Assembly: GCA_001784055.1 (NCBI GenBank)
Contig: MFOZ01000022.1
Span: 3,902 to 18,513, forward strand
Reading direction: 5' to 3'
Source: Candidatus Levybacteria bacterium RIFCSPLOWO2_01_FULL_42_15
Lineage (GTDB): Bacteria > Patescibacteriota > Microgenomatia > Levybacterales > UBA12049
DNA length: 14,612 nt
Shown here: piece after piece, positions 1 to 7,582 of the stretch
Layout: every line of letters starts with the position of its first letter
How positions within the stretch are numbered: position 1 is the first letter of the stretch
Notes under the pieces: generated by a model
What the model was told of the DNA's origin: nothing
The model's database searches: none
The model's input: only the letters and a program-made list of their open reading frames with translations
Made by a program: the position numbers and the translations under genes

Positions 1-1170
1 ATTGTCGTGGATATAGCATCGGTTTTAGAAATTGATAAGCAGTATCGTAGTCTTCAGGAAAAAGTCCAAAGACTCCATGAGGAAAGAAATAAATTTGCCA
101 GAGAAAAAAATGTTAATGCGGGGAGAAAATTAAAGGAGGAACTTGAACAAGAAGAGAAAAAACTCGTTCAATTAGGAAAAAAACTTTCCGAAAAACTTCT
201 TACAATTCCTAATTCTCCTGCAGAAGACGTAAAAGCTGGAAAAGATGAATCGGAAAATGACGTAATAAAAAAACATAAGGAGCCCACAACATTTTCTTTT
301 ACCCCAAAAGATCATCTCGACATTGGTGAGTTATTAGATATCATCGATGTTAAACGGGCGGCTAAAGTTTCAGGAACACGATTCGGATACCTTAAAAACG
401 ACGCGGTTTTACTAGAGTTTGCTCTTGTTCAGTTGGCGCTAGAGACCCTTCTTAAGGAGGGATTTATTCCCATCGTTCCTCCTGTTCTTATCAAAAGCGA
501 CGTTATGAAGGGTTTGGGATATATGGAATATAGCGGAGACGAAGACATGTTTGTTCTTCCCAAAGATGGATTAACATTGGTAGGAACGGCAGAACATGCT
601 CTTGTGCCAATACACAAAGATGAGACATTTCAAAAAAAAGATTTGCCAAAACGCTATGTTGCGTTTTCGTCTGCTTTTCGTCGAGAAGCAGGAAGTTATG
701 GGAGAGACACGCGCGGCATTTTACGCGTGCATCAATTCGACAAAGTAGAAATGGTATCATTTGTTCCAGAAGAGGATACAGATAAAGAACACGACTATTT
801 ACTTTCTTTGGAAGAAAAATTATTTCAGATGCTTGAGGTTCCATATCGGGTTGTTAAGATGTGTACAGGCGATTTAGGCTTTCCCGCCGCACGAAAGTAC
901 GATATAGAAGCGTGGATGCCGGGGCAAAATACCTATCGTGAAGTGACTTCTGTTTCAACAGTTACCGATTTTCAATCGCGAAGACTGAATATAAAATATC
1001 AGAATGGTAACGAGAAAAAATACGCCCATATTTTAAACGGCACGGCATTTGCGATTGGAAGAACGATTATTGCGATACTTGAAAATTATCAAAAAGAAGA
1101 TGGATCTGTTGTTATTCCGGAAGTTTTACAAAAATACATAGGAAAAAGTATCATAAAATCGCAAAAATAG
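1..1170 (+). CDS. serS: Seryl-tRNA synthetase, 5' end cut by window edge
   Basis: Class II aminoacyl-tRNA synthetase that charges tRNA-Ser with serine in the cytoplasm. The frame is open to base 1, and the GTG at position 7 aligns about 20-25 residues into the family's usual N-terminus, so the true start lies upstream and position 7 is probably not the start. Numbering from the GTG codon: the N-terminal tRNA-binding coiled coil spans about 5-65. Motif 1 ends around VPP (158-160). A TAE serine-pocket motif lies at 194-196 (GTAEHALVP rather than the common TAEVPLT). Motif 2 is FRREAGSYGRDTRG (224-237), followed by VHQFDKVE. Motif 3 is NGTAFAIGRTIIAILEN (344-360), followed by the usual YQxEDGSVVIPEVL tail. 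Catalytic motifs look intact. The gene ends 323 bases before secA, with a small transcription unit between them. Confidence 0.97.
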   Translation: MVVDIASVLEIDKQYRSLQEKVQRLHEERNKFAREKNVNAGRKLKEELEQEEKKLVQLGKKLSEKLLTIPNSPAEDVKAGKDESENDVIKKHKEPTTFSFTPKDHLDIGELLDIIDVKRAAKVSGTRFGYLKNDAVLLEFALVQLALETLLKEGFIPIVPPVLIKSDVMKGLGYMEYSGDEDMFVLPKDGLTLVGTAEHALVPIHKDETFQKKDLPKRYVAFSSAFRREAGSYGRDTRGILRVHQFDKVEMVSFVPEEDTDKEHDYLLSLEEKLFQMLEVPYRVVKMCTGDLGFPAARKYDIEAWMPGQNTYREVTSVSTVTDFQSRRLNIKYQNGNEKKYAHILNGTAFAIGRTIIAILENYQKEDGSVVIPEVLQKYIGKSIIKSQK

Positions 1171-1231
1171 CTTCGATGATTTCTGTTGTTATTCCAATCT
1201 AAATTCCTCATTTTGAAGCAACGAAAAAATC

Positions 1232-1260
1232 TTGACAAATAGTAAAAAATAATTCACGAT
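1232..1260 (+). promoter_or_regulatory. Candidate promoter of the small Lys6-ORF transcript
   Basis: A perfect TTGACA (1232-1237) is followed after 17 bases by CACGAT (1255-1260), a poor -10 (3 of 6). The AT-rich spacer, the location just after serS, and the intrinsic terminator closing the unit at 1466 support an independent transcript starting near 1267. The -35 is convincing; the -10 is weak, so the exact start is uncertain. Confidence 0.45.
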
Positions 1261-1288
1261 TGAGGCACATCTTAAACGCACTGTTCAC

Positions 1289-1346
1289 CCTTTCTGTCCG
1301 GGGGTACCCCTCGCAGATAGAAAGTCGCAGTTCGAGGGGAGGTGAT
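1289..1346 (+). promoter_or_regulatory. Structured 5' leader with competing stems over a Shine-Dalgarno
   Basis: Two mutually exclusive foldings are readable. In one, CTTTCTGTC (1290-1298) pairs with GATAGAAAG (1316-1324) with one G-U wobble, enclosing the palindrome GGGGTACCCC (1301-1310). In the other, CCCCTCG (1307-1313) pairs perfectly with CGAGGGG (1333-1339), whose last two G's begin the Shine-Dalgarno GGAGGTGAT (1338-1346). The second fold would partly cover the ribosome-binding site of the mini-ORF at 1354. The pairings are seen in the sequence; a regulatory switch is inference. I do not recognise a known riboswitch class here. Confidence 0.45.
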
Positions 1347-1353
1347 ATAATCC

Positions 1354-1383
1354 ATGGCAAAGAAAAAAAAGAAGAAGAGATAA
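1354..1383 (+). CDS. Nine-residue Lys6 mini-ORF (MAKKKKKKR)
   Basis: ATG GCA is followed by six lysine codons (AAG, AAA, AAA, AAG, AAG, AAG), AGA and TAA. The ribosome-binding site GGAGGTGAT (1338-1346) is a nine-base match to the complement of the canonical 16S 3' end, and the 7-base spacing to ATG is ideal. It is the strongest Shine-Dalgarno in the window, so translation is likely despite the tiny size. The unit has its own upstream TTGACA and a strong terminator 43 bases after the stop. Oligolysine encoded by A-rich codons is known to slow or stall ribosomes, so a leader-peptide or sensor role for the RNA is plausible. The peptide is too short to leave the ribosomal tunnel, so a SecM-like secretion monitor that is pulled from outside is unlikely even though secA follows. 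No function is recognised. Confidence 0.6.
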   Translation: MAKKKKKKR

Positions 1384-1422
1384 ATTGGTTCCGACTAAAT
1401 CGGAGTGCCAATTGATCAATTG
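1383..1422 (+). repeat. Hairpin plus overlapping 16-bp palindrome between mini-ORF and terminator
   Basis: AATTGG (1383-1388) pairs with CCAATT (1408-1413), extended inside by TTCCGA pairing with TCGGAG (one G-U) around a CTAAA loop. The CCAATT also belongs to the perfect palindrome CCAATTGATCAATTGG (1407-1422), so it can instead pair with AATTGG at 1417-1422. The stem begins at the mini-ORF stop codon, so a ribosome on the lysine run or stop would block the first pairing and favour the second. Confidence 0.55.
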
Positions 1423-1425
1423 GTA

Positions 1426-1466
1426 ATCCCTCGCCAAAAATAAATATTTAGGCGAGGGATTTTTTT
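1426..1466 (+). terminator. Rho-independent terminator before secA
   Basis: Perfect 10-bp stem: ATCCCTCGCC (1426-1435) with GGCGAGGGAT (1451-1460). The 15-base AT-only loop is followed by a run of seven T's (1460-1466). It ends the Lys6-ORF transcript. Its 5' arm CCCTCG (1428-1433) could also pair with CGAGGG at 1333-1338 in the leader, an antiterminator-like alternative. Confidence 0.88.
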
Positions 1467-1478
1467 GAGTCCCATGTG

Positions 1479-1493
1479 TGGTAAAATCATTCT
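1479..1493 (+). promoter_or_regulatory. secA extended -10 promoter, probably leaderless start
   Basis: TAAAAT (1482-1487) is preceded by TGTGG, giving an extended -10 (TGnTAAAAT). There is no clear -35; that position falls in the terminator T-run. Seven bases past the hexamer is the A of the secA ATG (1494), and no Shine-Dalgarno fits between, so the transcript probably starts at or next to the start codon. Confidence 0.55.
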
Positions 1494-4169
1494 ATGAAGT
1501 TAGGATTTTTAGGAGGCTTTTTCGATTCCAATGAAAAAGAAATCAGAAGGCTTAAGCCAATCGTTGAGAAAATTAACGCGCTTGAAGAAAGCGTAAAAAC
1601 TCTTAAGGATAAAGATTTTCCCCAGAAAACACAAGAGCTAAAAGAACGCGTTGCAAATGGCGAGTCTTTTAATGTTGTGTTGCCTCAAGCCTTTGCGCTT
1701 GCTAGAGAGGCGGCGCTAAGAACCATTGGCCAAAGACCCTTCGACGTGCAGCTTATGGCGGCAACCGTTTTGTCAGAAGGTAAAATAGCGGAACAAAAAA
1801 CAGGAGAGGGAAAAACGCTTTCTGCGGTCTGCGCTTTATACCTCAATAGCCTTAGCGGAAAAAGCGTTCACTTAGTTACCGTAAACGATTATTTGGCTCG
1901 CCGTGATGCGGGATGGATGGGACCGGTGTTTTATTTTCTTGGGATATCTATTGCTTCTATTATCAATGAACAGCAGTTTGTGTTTGATCCGGACTACACC
2001 GATCCTAATCCGTTTGATTTTCGCCTCGCGCATCTTCGCCCCATTTCACGAAAAGAAGCGTATCAGAAAGATGTGGTGTATGGGATCAATTCGGAATTCG
2101 GGTTTGATTATCTTCGCGACAACATGGCATCCGACGTGTCCCAAATTGTCCAACGGGGACATTTTTTTGCGATTGTTGATGAGGTTGACTCTGTCCTTAT
2201 TGATGAGGCGCGAACTCCTCATATCATCTCTGCCCCTCAAGAAGAGCCATCGGAAAAGTACTATCAATACGCAAAGCTTGTAGAAAAATTAAGTTCAGAT
2301 ACCGACTACAAAATTGATGAAAAAATGCGGACTGCCCATCTTACGGATCACGGAATTGTAAAAATAGAAAAATTGTTTGGCATCCCCAACATTTACGAGA
2401 ATGACTTTGATACGGTGTATCATTTGGAAGCGGCGCTTAAAGCAAGGACGCTGTTTCAAAAAGAACGGGATTATATTGTTAAGGACAATCAGGTAATTTT
2501 GGTAGACGAGTTTACGGGGCGTCTTATGATGGGAAGAAGGCTCTCCGAAGGATTGCATCAAGCTTTGGAGGCCAAGGAAAGCGTATCAATTCAGAGAGAG
2601 TCAAAAACGCTCGCGACGGTATCTCTTCAGAACTATTTCCGCATGTATGAAAAGCTGGGAGGCATGACAGGAACCGCGGTAACAGAAGCAGAGGAGTTCC
2701 ACAAAATTTATAAACGTGACGTAGTGGCCATTCCTACCCATCGGAATATGGTGCGCGTTGATCATCCGGATTTTGTGTATAAAACAACGCGAGCAAAATT
2801 CTCCGCCGTGGTAGGCGCAATTGAAGAAGCAAGTAAAAAAGGACAGCCGGTTCTTGTTGGCACAACCTCTATTGAAAAAAACGAGACTATCGCCAATTTC
2901 TTAAAAAGGCGGGGAGTAGCGCATCAGATCCTTAACGCTAAAAATCATGAGAAAGAGGCATCCATTATCGCCCAGGCGGGAGAAAAAGGAGCGGTAACGG
3001 TTGCAACCAATATGGCGGGACGAGGTGTTGATATTGTGCTGGGAGGAGACAGTCCAAAATATGAGGACGGGCGGGAGATGCGCGGAACACGTAAGTGGGA
3101 GGAATGGGAAAAGGGACATAACGAAGTGGTTGATTTGGGCGGCCTTTTTGTCATAGGAACAGAGCGGCACGAATCCAGAAGAATCGATAACCAGCTGCGC
3201 GGGAGATCCGGCAGGCAAGGAGATCCGGGAATGTCGCGTTTTTTTGTATCGCTTGAGGATGATATTATGCGGCTTTTTGGGGGAGAGACTATATCAAATC
3301 TTATGACCCGTTTTAATATGCCGGAAGATGTTCCTCTTGAGCATGCGTTGGTTTCCCGCGCCATAGAGCAGGCGCAAGTAAAGGTTGAGGGGTTTCATTT
3401 TGACACACGAAAGCATTTGGTTGAGTATGATGATGTTTCAAGCAAACAGCGGGAGATTATTTACAAGAGAAGACGCGAGCTTATTGAGGGATTTGAAGAA
3501 AAGAAAGAACACTTGAAAGAAGAAATTATTGGAAAAATACAAGATACAATATCAAAAATTGTTTCAATAGCTTCAGAAGCAATACACGATATCTCTTTCT
3601 CAACAAACGAGAAGATCGCTCAAGATTTTTCTGTGATTATTCCATTTGATGATCTATCCAGAAATCATTTGATAAAACAACTTGAACAGATGGCTGACTT
3701 TGAGCAAAAAAAAGAATTCTTGCAAAAAATAGCCTTGGATATTTATAACCAAAGAGAAAAAGAATTCGGGCAGGAGGCAATGCGGGAGTTGGAGCGATTT
3801 GCAATGCTTTCCGCAATTGATATGTTATGGATGGATCACTTGGATGCGCTGGAAAATCTGCGTCTTGGGATTGGGTTGCGGGCGTATGGTCAAAGAATGC
3901 CGCTTGTTGAATACAAAAACGAAGCGTTTGCAATGTTTGAGATGTTAATTCAGGGAATAGATGACACTATTGTTCATAGAATTTATAAATTCCACATGCA
4001 AAAACCGCCCCACGCAGAAGCTCCCAAAACCATGATTACGAAACCGGCAGGACAAGATAATTCGTCTGTTTCTCAACAGCAGCCGGTAAAAAATACAAAA
4101 ACCGGCCGCAACGACCCCTGTCCATGTGGTAGTGGTAAGAAATACAAGCGATGCCACTATCCTAATTGA
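1494..4169 (+). CDS. secA: Preprotein translocase ATPase SecA
   Basis: Motor ATPase that pushes unfolded preproteins through SecYEG; peripheral on the cytoplasmic face of the membrane. The 891 residues are a normal SecA length. Nucleotide-binding domain 1 starts with RPFDVQL (81-87), Walker A TGEGKT (103-108), VNDYLARRD (130-138) and the DEAD-type box DEVD (229-232). The preprotein cross-linking domain sits in roughly 240-390. Then come GGMTGTAVTEAEE, VATNMAGRGVDI and the NBD2 RGRSGRQGDPG motif, the helical scaffold (DMLWMDHLDALENLRLGI), and a short variable linker. The C-terminal zinc-binding tail has C876, C878, C887 and H888 (CPCGSGKKYKRCH), which in other bacteria contacts SecB or ribosomes. 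The gene is monocistronic by appearance: extended -10 directly upstream, 168-base gap and a new promoter downstream. It follows an attenuator-like unit whose terminator could control read-through into it. Confidence 0.98.
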   Translation: MKLGFLGGFFDSNEKEIRRLKPIVEKINALEESVKTLKDKDFPQKTQELKERVANGESFNVVLPQAFALAREAALRTIGQRPFDVQLMAATVLSEGKIAEQKTGEGKTLSAVCALYLNSLSGKSVHLVTVNDYLARRDAGWMGPVFYFLGISIASIINEQQFVFDPDYTDPNPFDFRLAHLRPISRKEAYQKDVVYGINSEFGFDYLRDNMASDVSQIVQRGHFFAIVDEVDSVLIDEARTPHIISAPQEEPSEKYYQYAKLVEKLSSDTDYKIDEKMRTAHLTDHGIVKIEKLFGIPNIYENDFDTVYHLEAALKARTLFQKERDYIVKDNQVILVDEFTGRLMMGRRLSEGLHQALEAKESVSIQRESKTLATVSLQNYFRMYEKLGGMTGTAVTEAEEFHKIYKRDVVAIPTHRNMVRVDHPDFVYKTTRAKFSAVVGAIEEASKKGQPVLVGTTSIEKNETIANFLKRRGVAHQILNAKNHEKEASIIAQAGEKGAVTVATNMAGRGVDIVLGGDSPKYEDGREMRGTRKWEEWEKGHNEVVDLGGLFVIGTERHESRRIDNQLRGRSGRQGDPGMSRFFVSLEDDIMRLFGGETISNLMTRFNMPEDVPLEHALVSRAIEQAQVKVEGFHFDTRKHLVEYDDVSSKQREIIYKRRRELIEGFEEKKEHLKEEIIGKIQDTISKIVSIASEAIHDISFSTNEKIAQDFSVIIPFDDLSRNHLIKQLEQMADFEQKKEFLQKIALDIYNQREKEFGQEAMRELERFAMLSAIDMLWMDHLDALENLRLGIGLRAYGQRMPLVEYKNEAFAMFEMLIQGIDDTIVHRIYKFHMQKPPHAEAPKTMITKPAGQDNSSVSQQQPVKNTKTGRNDPCPCGSGKKYKRCHYPN

Positions 4170-4178
4170 CATCGTGCA

Positions 4179-4200
4179 GTCCTAAGCGAAGTCGAAGAAC
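4179..4200. repeat. REP-like imperfect palindrome in the secA-pilB gap
   Basis: The 22-base segment reads GTCCT, then AAGCGAAGTCGA, then AGAAC. Its ends pair with one G-U wobble around a loop containing GCGAAGTCGA. It resembles the dispersed 'cctgagcgaagtcgaagg' type palindrome common in bacterial intergenic DNA. The remaining secA-pilB gap (4201-4297) shows no gene and no convincing terminator. Family assignment is from memory and only this copy is in view. Confidence 0.4.
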
Positions 4201-4297
4201 AAAGTATCATTGTCAGAATATTCCCTAAGTGCTCTATATAAATCACCTCTTAGCTTCAGGCGCATAGTTTTTGTTCAAATTTATCAGCGTTAGGGTT

Positions 4298-4337
4298 CTG
4301 ACCATGTGTTTTAAAACTGTGGTACTATATATAATAT
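4298..4337 (+). promoter_or_regulatory. pilB operon promoter
   Basis: TACTAT (4323-4328) preceded by TGTGG forms an extended -10 matching the one upstream of secA. CTGACC (4298-4303) is a 4-of-6 match to a -35 at 19 bases. A second hexamer, a perfect TATAAT (4330-4335), overlaps downstream but lies only two bases before ATG, too close to act as the -10. Transcription from the first hexamer would start near 4335, giving a leader of about three bases. No Shine-Dalgarno is present. Confidence 0.5.
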
Positions 4338-6017
4338 ATGATTCTGCCCGATGATCAAGTAAAAACTCTCCTTTTGCAATCTGGTCTTGTGACAGAAAAA
4401 GCCCTTGAAGATCTTCTTGTGTTTGCGGCCAATTCGCGAATTTCACTTCAAGAAGCAGCCATTGAAAAAGACGCGGTCTCTGATGAGCAACTTGGTCGTC
4501 TTATTGCAGATCTCCTCAAGCTACCGTTTGCTGTTCTTTCTAAAGTGACTATTCCTGAAACAGTCTTTCGTATCGTTCCGGAAAGAATAGCTCGAAAATA
4601 TAAGGTAATCTCGTTTGCAAAAGAAAACGATGGAATAAAACTTGCTATGGCAAATCCCTCACAAAGCATGATTCAAGAAATGGTTGGCAAGAAAACATGG
4701 CAAAAAGTTATGCCCTACTTTGCCACCGAACGGGATATTGAAAATGCGCTTCAGATGTATCGGAAAGATTTGAAACAGACATTCGATGAGTTACTCCAGC
4801 AAGAAATTACTTCGACTACGCTTGCAGATGATGCACCAATTGTAAAAATTGTTGATTTACTGATTACCTATGCATATCGGGATAAAGCATCGGATATCCA
4901 CATTGAGCCGGAAGAAGATAATTTGCTGATTCGTTTCCGAATAGATGGTATTTTGCACGATGTTTTGTATTTAGATAAAAAATTCCATGATAGGATTGTT
5001 GCCAGAGTTAAAGTGTTGTCCCGTCTTCGTACAGATGAACACTTAAGCGCTCAAGATGGAAAAATACGCATAATTGTTGATGATGAAAATCTTGACTTGC
5101 GTGTTTCGATTATCCCTATTATCGAAGGAGAAAAAATTGTTCTTCGGCTTCTTTCTTCTCGATTTCGACAATTTTCGTTTTTGGATTTGGGAATGAATCA
5201 AAAAGATTTACAAAAAGCAAACAGTGCCATTAATAAAACATATGGCATGATTCTTTCAACCGGTCCGACGGGATCGGGAAAAACGACTTCCATCTATGCA
5301 ATTCTAAAAATTCTCAATACACGGGAAAAAAATATCACTACAATAGAAGATCCAGTTGAGTACCGTATTAAAGGGGTTAATCAAATCCAGGTAAATCAAA
5401 AAACCAACCTCACTTTCGCTAATGGACTAAGAAGTATATTGCGACAGGATCCAAATGTTATTTTTGTTGGAGAAATTAGAGATAACGAAACAGCCGGAAT
5501 AGCTGTTAATGCAGCGCTCACCGGGCATTTGGTTGTATCAACGCTCCATACAAACGATGCAGCAACGGCGCTTCCTCGGTTTATTGATATGAAAGTTGAA
5601 CCATTTTTAGTTGCCTCAACGGTTAATGTGATTATTGCGCAGCGCTTAGTCAGGAAAATCTGTGAATATTGCAAGGTTCCGTCATCTATTAATCGGGCTA
5701 ATATTCTCAAAAATATTCCTCCAGAAATTCTTCAAAAACACTTCGGAGAGCAGGAAAATATTCAGGCGCATGAAGGAAAAGGGTGTAAAGCTTGCCACTT
5801 TACAGGATATCAGGGAAGAGTGGGTATATTTGAGGTATTAGAAATGTCCGAGAAGATAAAAAAGCTCATCGTGGAGAAGAATGACTCGGATGTAATTACT
5901 AAAGAAGCAGTGGCCCTGGGAATGACAACGATGGTTAACGATGGACTGGAAAAAGTGACAAAGGGCATAACAACCATAGAAGAAGTACTTCGTGTAACTA
6001 AAGTGGAGATGCTATAA
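4338..6017 (+). CDS. pilB: Type IV pilus assembly ATPase, PilB/GspE family
   Basis: Cytoplasmic hexameric ATPase that powers pilin polymerisation. At 559 residues it has the usual full length of PilB. The N-terminal MshEN-like domain (about 1-145) links to the platform protein. The core begins around SDIHIEPEE (185-193). Walker A is GPTGSGKT (309-316), the Asp box is ITTIEDPVEY (333-342), Walker B is in VIFVGEIRD (374-382), and the His box is STLHTND (401-407). Two CxxC pairs, C442/C445 and C483/C486, form the zinc site found in PilB/GspE but not in PilT. Together with the MshEN domain this makes it the extension rather than the retraction ATPase. It is first in an operon, with pilC starting one base after its stop. 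GspE is the equivalent name in type II secretion. No PilT gene is in the window. Confidence 0.95.
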   Translation: MILPDDQVKTLLLQSGLVTEKALEDLLVFAANSRISLQEAAIEKDAVSDEQLGRLIADLLKLPFAVLSKVTIPETVFRIVPERIARKYKVISFAKENDGIKLAMANPSQSMIQEMVGKKTWQKVMPYFATERDIENALQMYRKDLKQTFDELLQQEITSTTLADDAPIVKIVDLLITYAYRDKASDIHIEPEEDNLLIRFRIDGILHDVLYLDKKFHDRIVARVKVLSRLRTDEHLSAQDGKIRIIVDDENLDLRVSIIPIIEGEKIVLRLLSSRFRQFSFLDLGMNQKDLQKANSAINKTYGMILSTGPTGSGKTTSIYAILKILNTREKNITTIEDPVEYRIKGVNQIQVNQKTNLTFANGLRSILRQDPNVIFVGEIRDNETAGIAVNAALTGHLVVSTLHTNDAATALPRFIDMKVEPFLVASTVNVIIAQRLVRKICEYCKVPSSINRANILKNIPPEILQKHFGEQENIQAHEGKGCKACHFTGYQGRVGIFEVLEMSEKIKKLIVEKNDSDVITKEAVALGMTTMVNDGLEKVTKGITTIEEVLRVTKVEML

Positions 6018-6018
6018 A

Positions 6019-7071
6019 ATGAACACAAAACGACTTACTCTTTCCAGCAGCGATAAATTAAGCTTTATTAGTAATCTTTCCACAATGATTAATGCGGGAA
6101 TTCCCATACTTGAAGCAATTGATTCACTTTTAGAGGAATCAAAGGAGAATACAAAAAAGATGTTGGAGATAATACGTGAAGACTTAATCCAAGGAAAAAG
6201 AGTCTATGCGTCTTTATCAAAATTCCCTGAGATTTTTGATAAGGTTACGGTAAATATCATTCGCGCATCAGAAGAAGCAGGGACGCTTGATATAGTGCTA
6301 AAAGATGTGAAAGAGGAAACGAAAAAAGAAATAGAGTTTACCGACAAAATTAAATCAGCTATTACCTATCCGCTGCTTATTGTTGTTATTTTTTTTGGAG
6401 TGTTGCTTCTTATCCTTACGGTAGTTATTCCCAAGATCGCAACGGTGTTTGAACGGCTTAACATTGTATTGCCATTGCCGACAAAAATTTTGATATTTCT
6501 CTCAAAACTGCTTCTCACCTATACGATTCCCGTTATAGCCATAGTAGCTGGAATTACAATCGGGATGATTTTTTTATACAGACTACAGAGAGAGTGGATA
6601 CTTAAGGCTATTTATAGTTTGCCTTTGATCTGCAAGCTTGTCAAAGAAATTGATTTGAGCCGTTTCTCCCGAAGTATGTATTTATTACTTACTTCTGGAA
6701 TCACTATTACGTCAGCTTTAGAATTAACAGAGGGGGTGGTGATGCGCCATGATATAGCTATGTCAATATCTCTTGCGAAAGAAAAGGTTTTAGCGGGAAA
6801 AGAGTTATCTGAGGGATTTAAGGTAAAGAGGGAAATTTTTCCTAGTATTATGATCAAAATTATTCAGGCGGGCGAACAAACAGGGACGCTTGATAAATCG
6901 ATGCAAGATATTTCTGAGCACTTAAACTATGAAGTAGAGAACACCCTTAAAACCCTTACCACCGTTTTGGAGCCACTAATTCTTGTTGTAGTTGGGATTT
7001 TAGTTGGAGGCATGATGCTTTCAATTCTTGCTCCCATCTATGGCATTATTGGTCAGGTGGGAGGAAGATAG
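6019..7071 (+). CDS. pilC: Type IV pilus inner-membrane platform protein, PilC/GspF family
   Basis: Polytopic membrane protein on which PilB acts to feed pilins into the fibre. Two copies of the T2SSF helical domain are visible: about 13-115 with SEEAGTLD (84-91), and about 215-315 with the matching GEQTGTLD (285-292). Membrane segments lie near 115-140, 163-187 and 316-340. At 350 residues it is shorter than typical PilC (about 400), mostly at the N-terminus, but both domains are complete. It starts one base after pilB with GGAG about 10 bases upstream, so it is in the same operon and probably translationally coupled. The downstream GTG gene begins two bases after its stop. Nothing looks broken. 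Confidence 0.94.
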   Translation: MNTKRLTLSSSDKLSFISNLSTMINAGIPILEAIDSLLEESKENTKKMLEIIREDLIQGKRVYASLSKFPEIFDKVTVNIIRASEEAGTLDIVLKDVKEETKKEIEFTDKIKSAITYPLLIVVIFFGVLLLILTVVIPKIATVFERLNIVLPLPTKILIFLSKLLLTYTIPVIAIVAGITIGMIFLYRLQREWILKAIYSLPLICKLVKEIDLSRFSRSMYLLLTSGITITSALELTEGVVMRHDIAMSISLAKEKVLAGKELSEGFKVKREIFPSIMIKIIQAGEQTGTLDKSMQDISEHLNYEVENTLKTLTTVLEPLILVVVGILVGGMMLSILAPIYGIIGQVGGR

Positions 7072-7073
7072 GA

Positions 7074-7565
7074 GTGAGAAGCATAGCTCGTTCTCAAAAA
7101 GGAGCTACATTTATTGAGATATTACTTGTAGCAGCAATCGGGGCAGTTTTATTTGGATTCGTTGTCGTTAATTTGTTCAAAGTGCAACATACAACTGCGG
7201 TGGGAAGTATAGTAAATACGCTTCTTGCCGATATAAAAAACCAGCAAATTAAGGCAATGGCTGGAGCAACCGAGGGGCGCGTCAGCTCAGATAGTTACGG
7301 AATTTATTTCCAAGCAACTAAATATATTCTTTTTCATGGAACAGTATTTAACCCCAATGATAGTGCTAATCTTACGATAAATCTCGACCCGAATCTTTCT
7401 GTTGCTACTACTTTTTCAAACAATACGCTTATTTTTTTACAGAAAAGTGGAGAAGTGAGTGGATTTGCTTCCGGTCAAAATACTGTTAGTATTCAAAATA
7501 CCGCGGGGAATGAACAAAAAACAATGATCGTCAACCGGTATGGAGTGATAATAAGTATTAATTAA
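7074..7565 (+). CDS. Minor prepilin, GspH/FimT-like
   Basis: A 163-residue pilin-like protein starting with GTG. The GTG is supported by purine-rich GGAGGAAGATAGGA directly upstream. It has a type III (prepilin) signal: basic leader of 10 residues, cleavage after G10, then ATFIEILLVAAIGAV with Glu at +5 of the mature protein and a hydrophobic helix of about 20 residues. The rest is a small beta-rich domain with an ITIN-type C-terminal strand, as in GspH/FimT pseudopilins. A membrane prepilin peptidase (not in the window) would cleave and methylate it. It is the first of four consecutive prepilin genes whose order and features parallel gspH-I-J-K. The H assignment rests on position, size and fold style, not on a search; that it is a prepilin is secure. 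Confidence 0.85.
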   Translation: MRSIARSQKGATFIEILLVAAIGAVLFGFVVVNLFKVQHTTAVGSIVNTLLADIKNQQIKAMAGATEGRVSSDSYGIYFQATKYILFHGTVFNPNDSANLTINLDPNLSVATTFSNNTLIFLQKSGEVSGFASGQNTVSIQNTAGNEQKTMIVNRYGVIISIN

Positions 7566-7572
7566 TCTTCAT

Positions 7573-7576
7573 GAGG
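7573..7576 (+). promoter_or_regulatory. Shine-Dalgarno deciding the start of the giant prepilin
   Basis: GAGG lies six bases before ATG 7583. The alternative in-frame ATG at 7571 has no ribosome-binding site and overlaps this motif, so 7583 is preferred. It gives a ten-residue prepilin leader like its neighbours. Confidence 0.5.
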
Positions 7577-7582
7577 TTTGCA

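Noticed and set aside
503..844. Open frame on the minus strand opposite serS (113 codons)
   Set aside because: Shadow of serS; the translation has no family resemblance and the plus-strand motifs are unambiguous.
1346..1351. Perfect TATAAT just before the Lys6 mini-ORF
   Set aside because: It overlaps the Shine-Dalgarno, has no -35 at 16-18 bases, and transcription from it would begin inside the mini-ORF.
1383..1435. tRNA- or tmRNA-like arm (GGTTCCGAC with hairpins)
   Set aside because: No acceptor stem, no TTCGA T-loop and no CCA region; the short ORF is unlike an ssrA tag.
2945..3364. Minus-strand open frame of 139 codons inside secA
   Set aside because: Low-complexity Ser/Pro/Arg translation lying over conserved SecA motifs; antisense artefact.
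4330..4335. Perfect TATAAT two bases before the pilB ATG
   Set aside because: Too close to the start codon to act as the -10 for this gene; TACTAT with TGTG at 4323 fits better.
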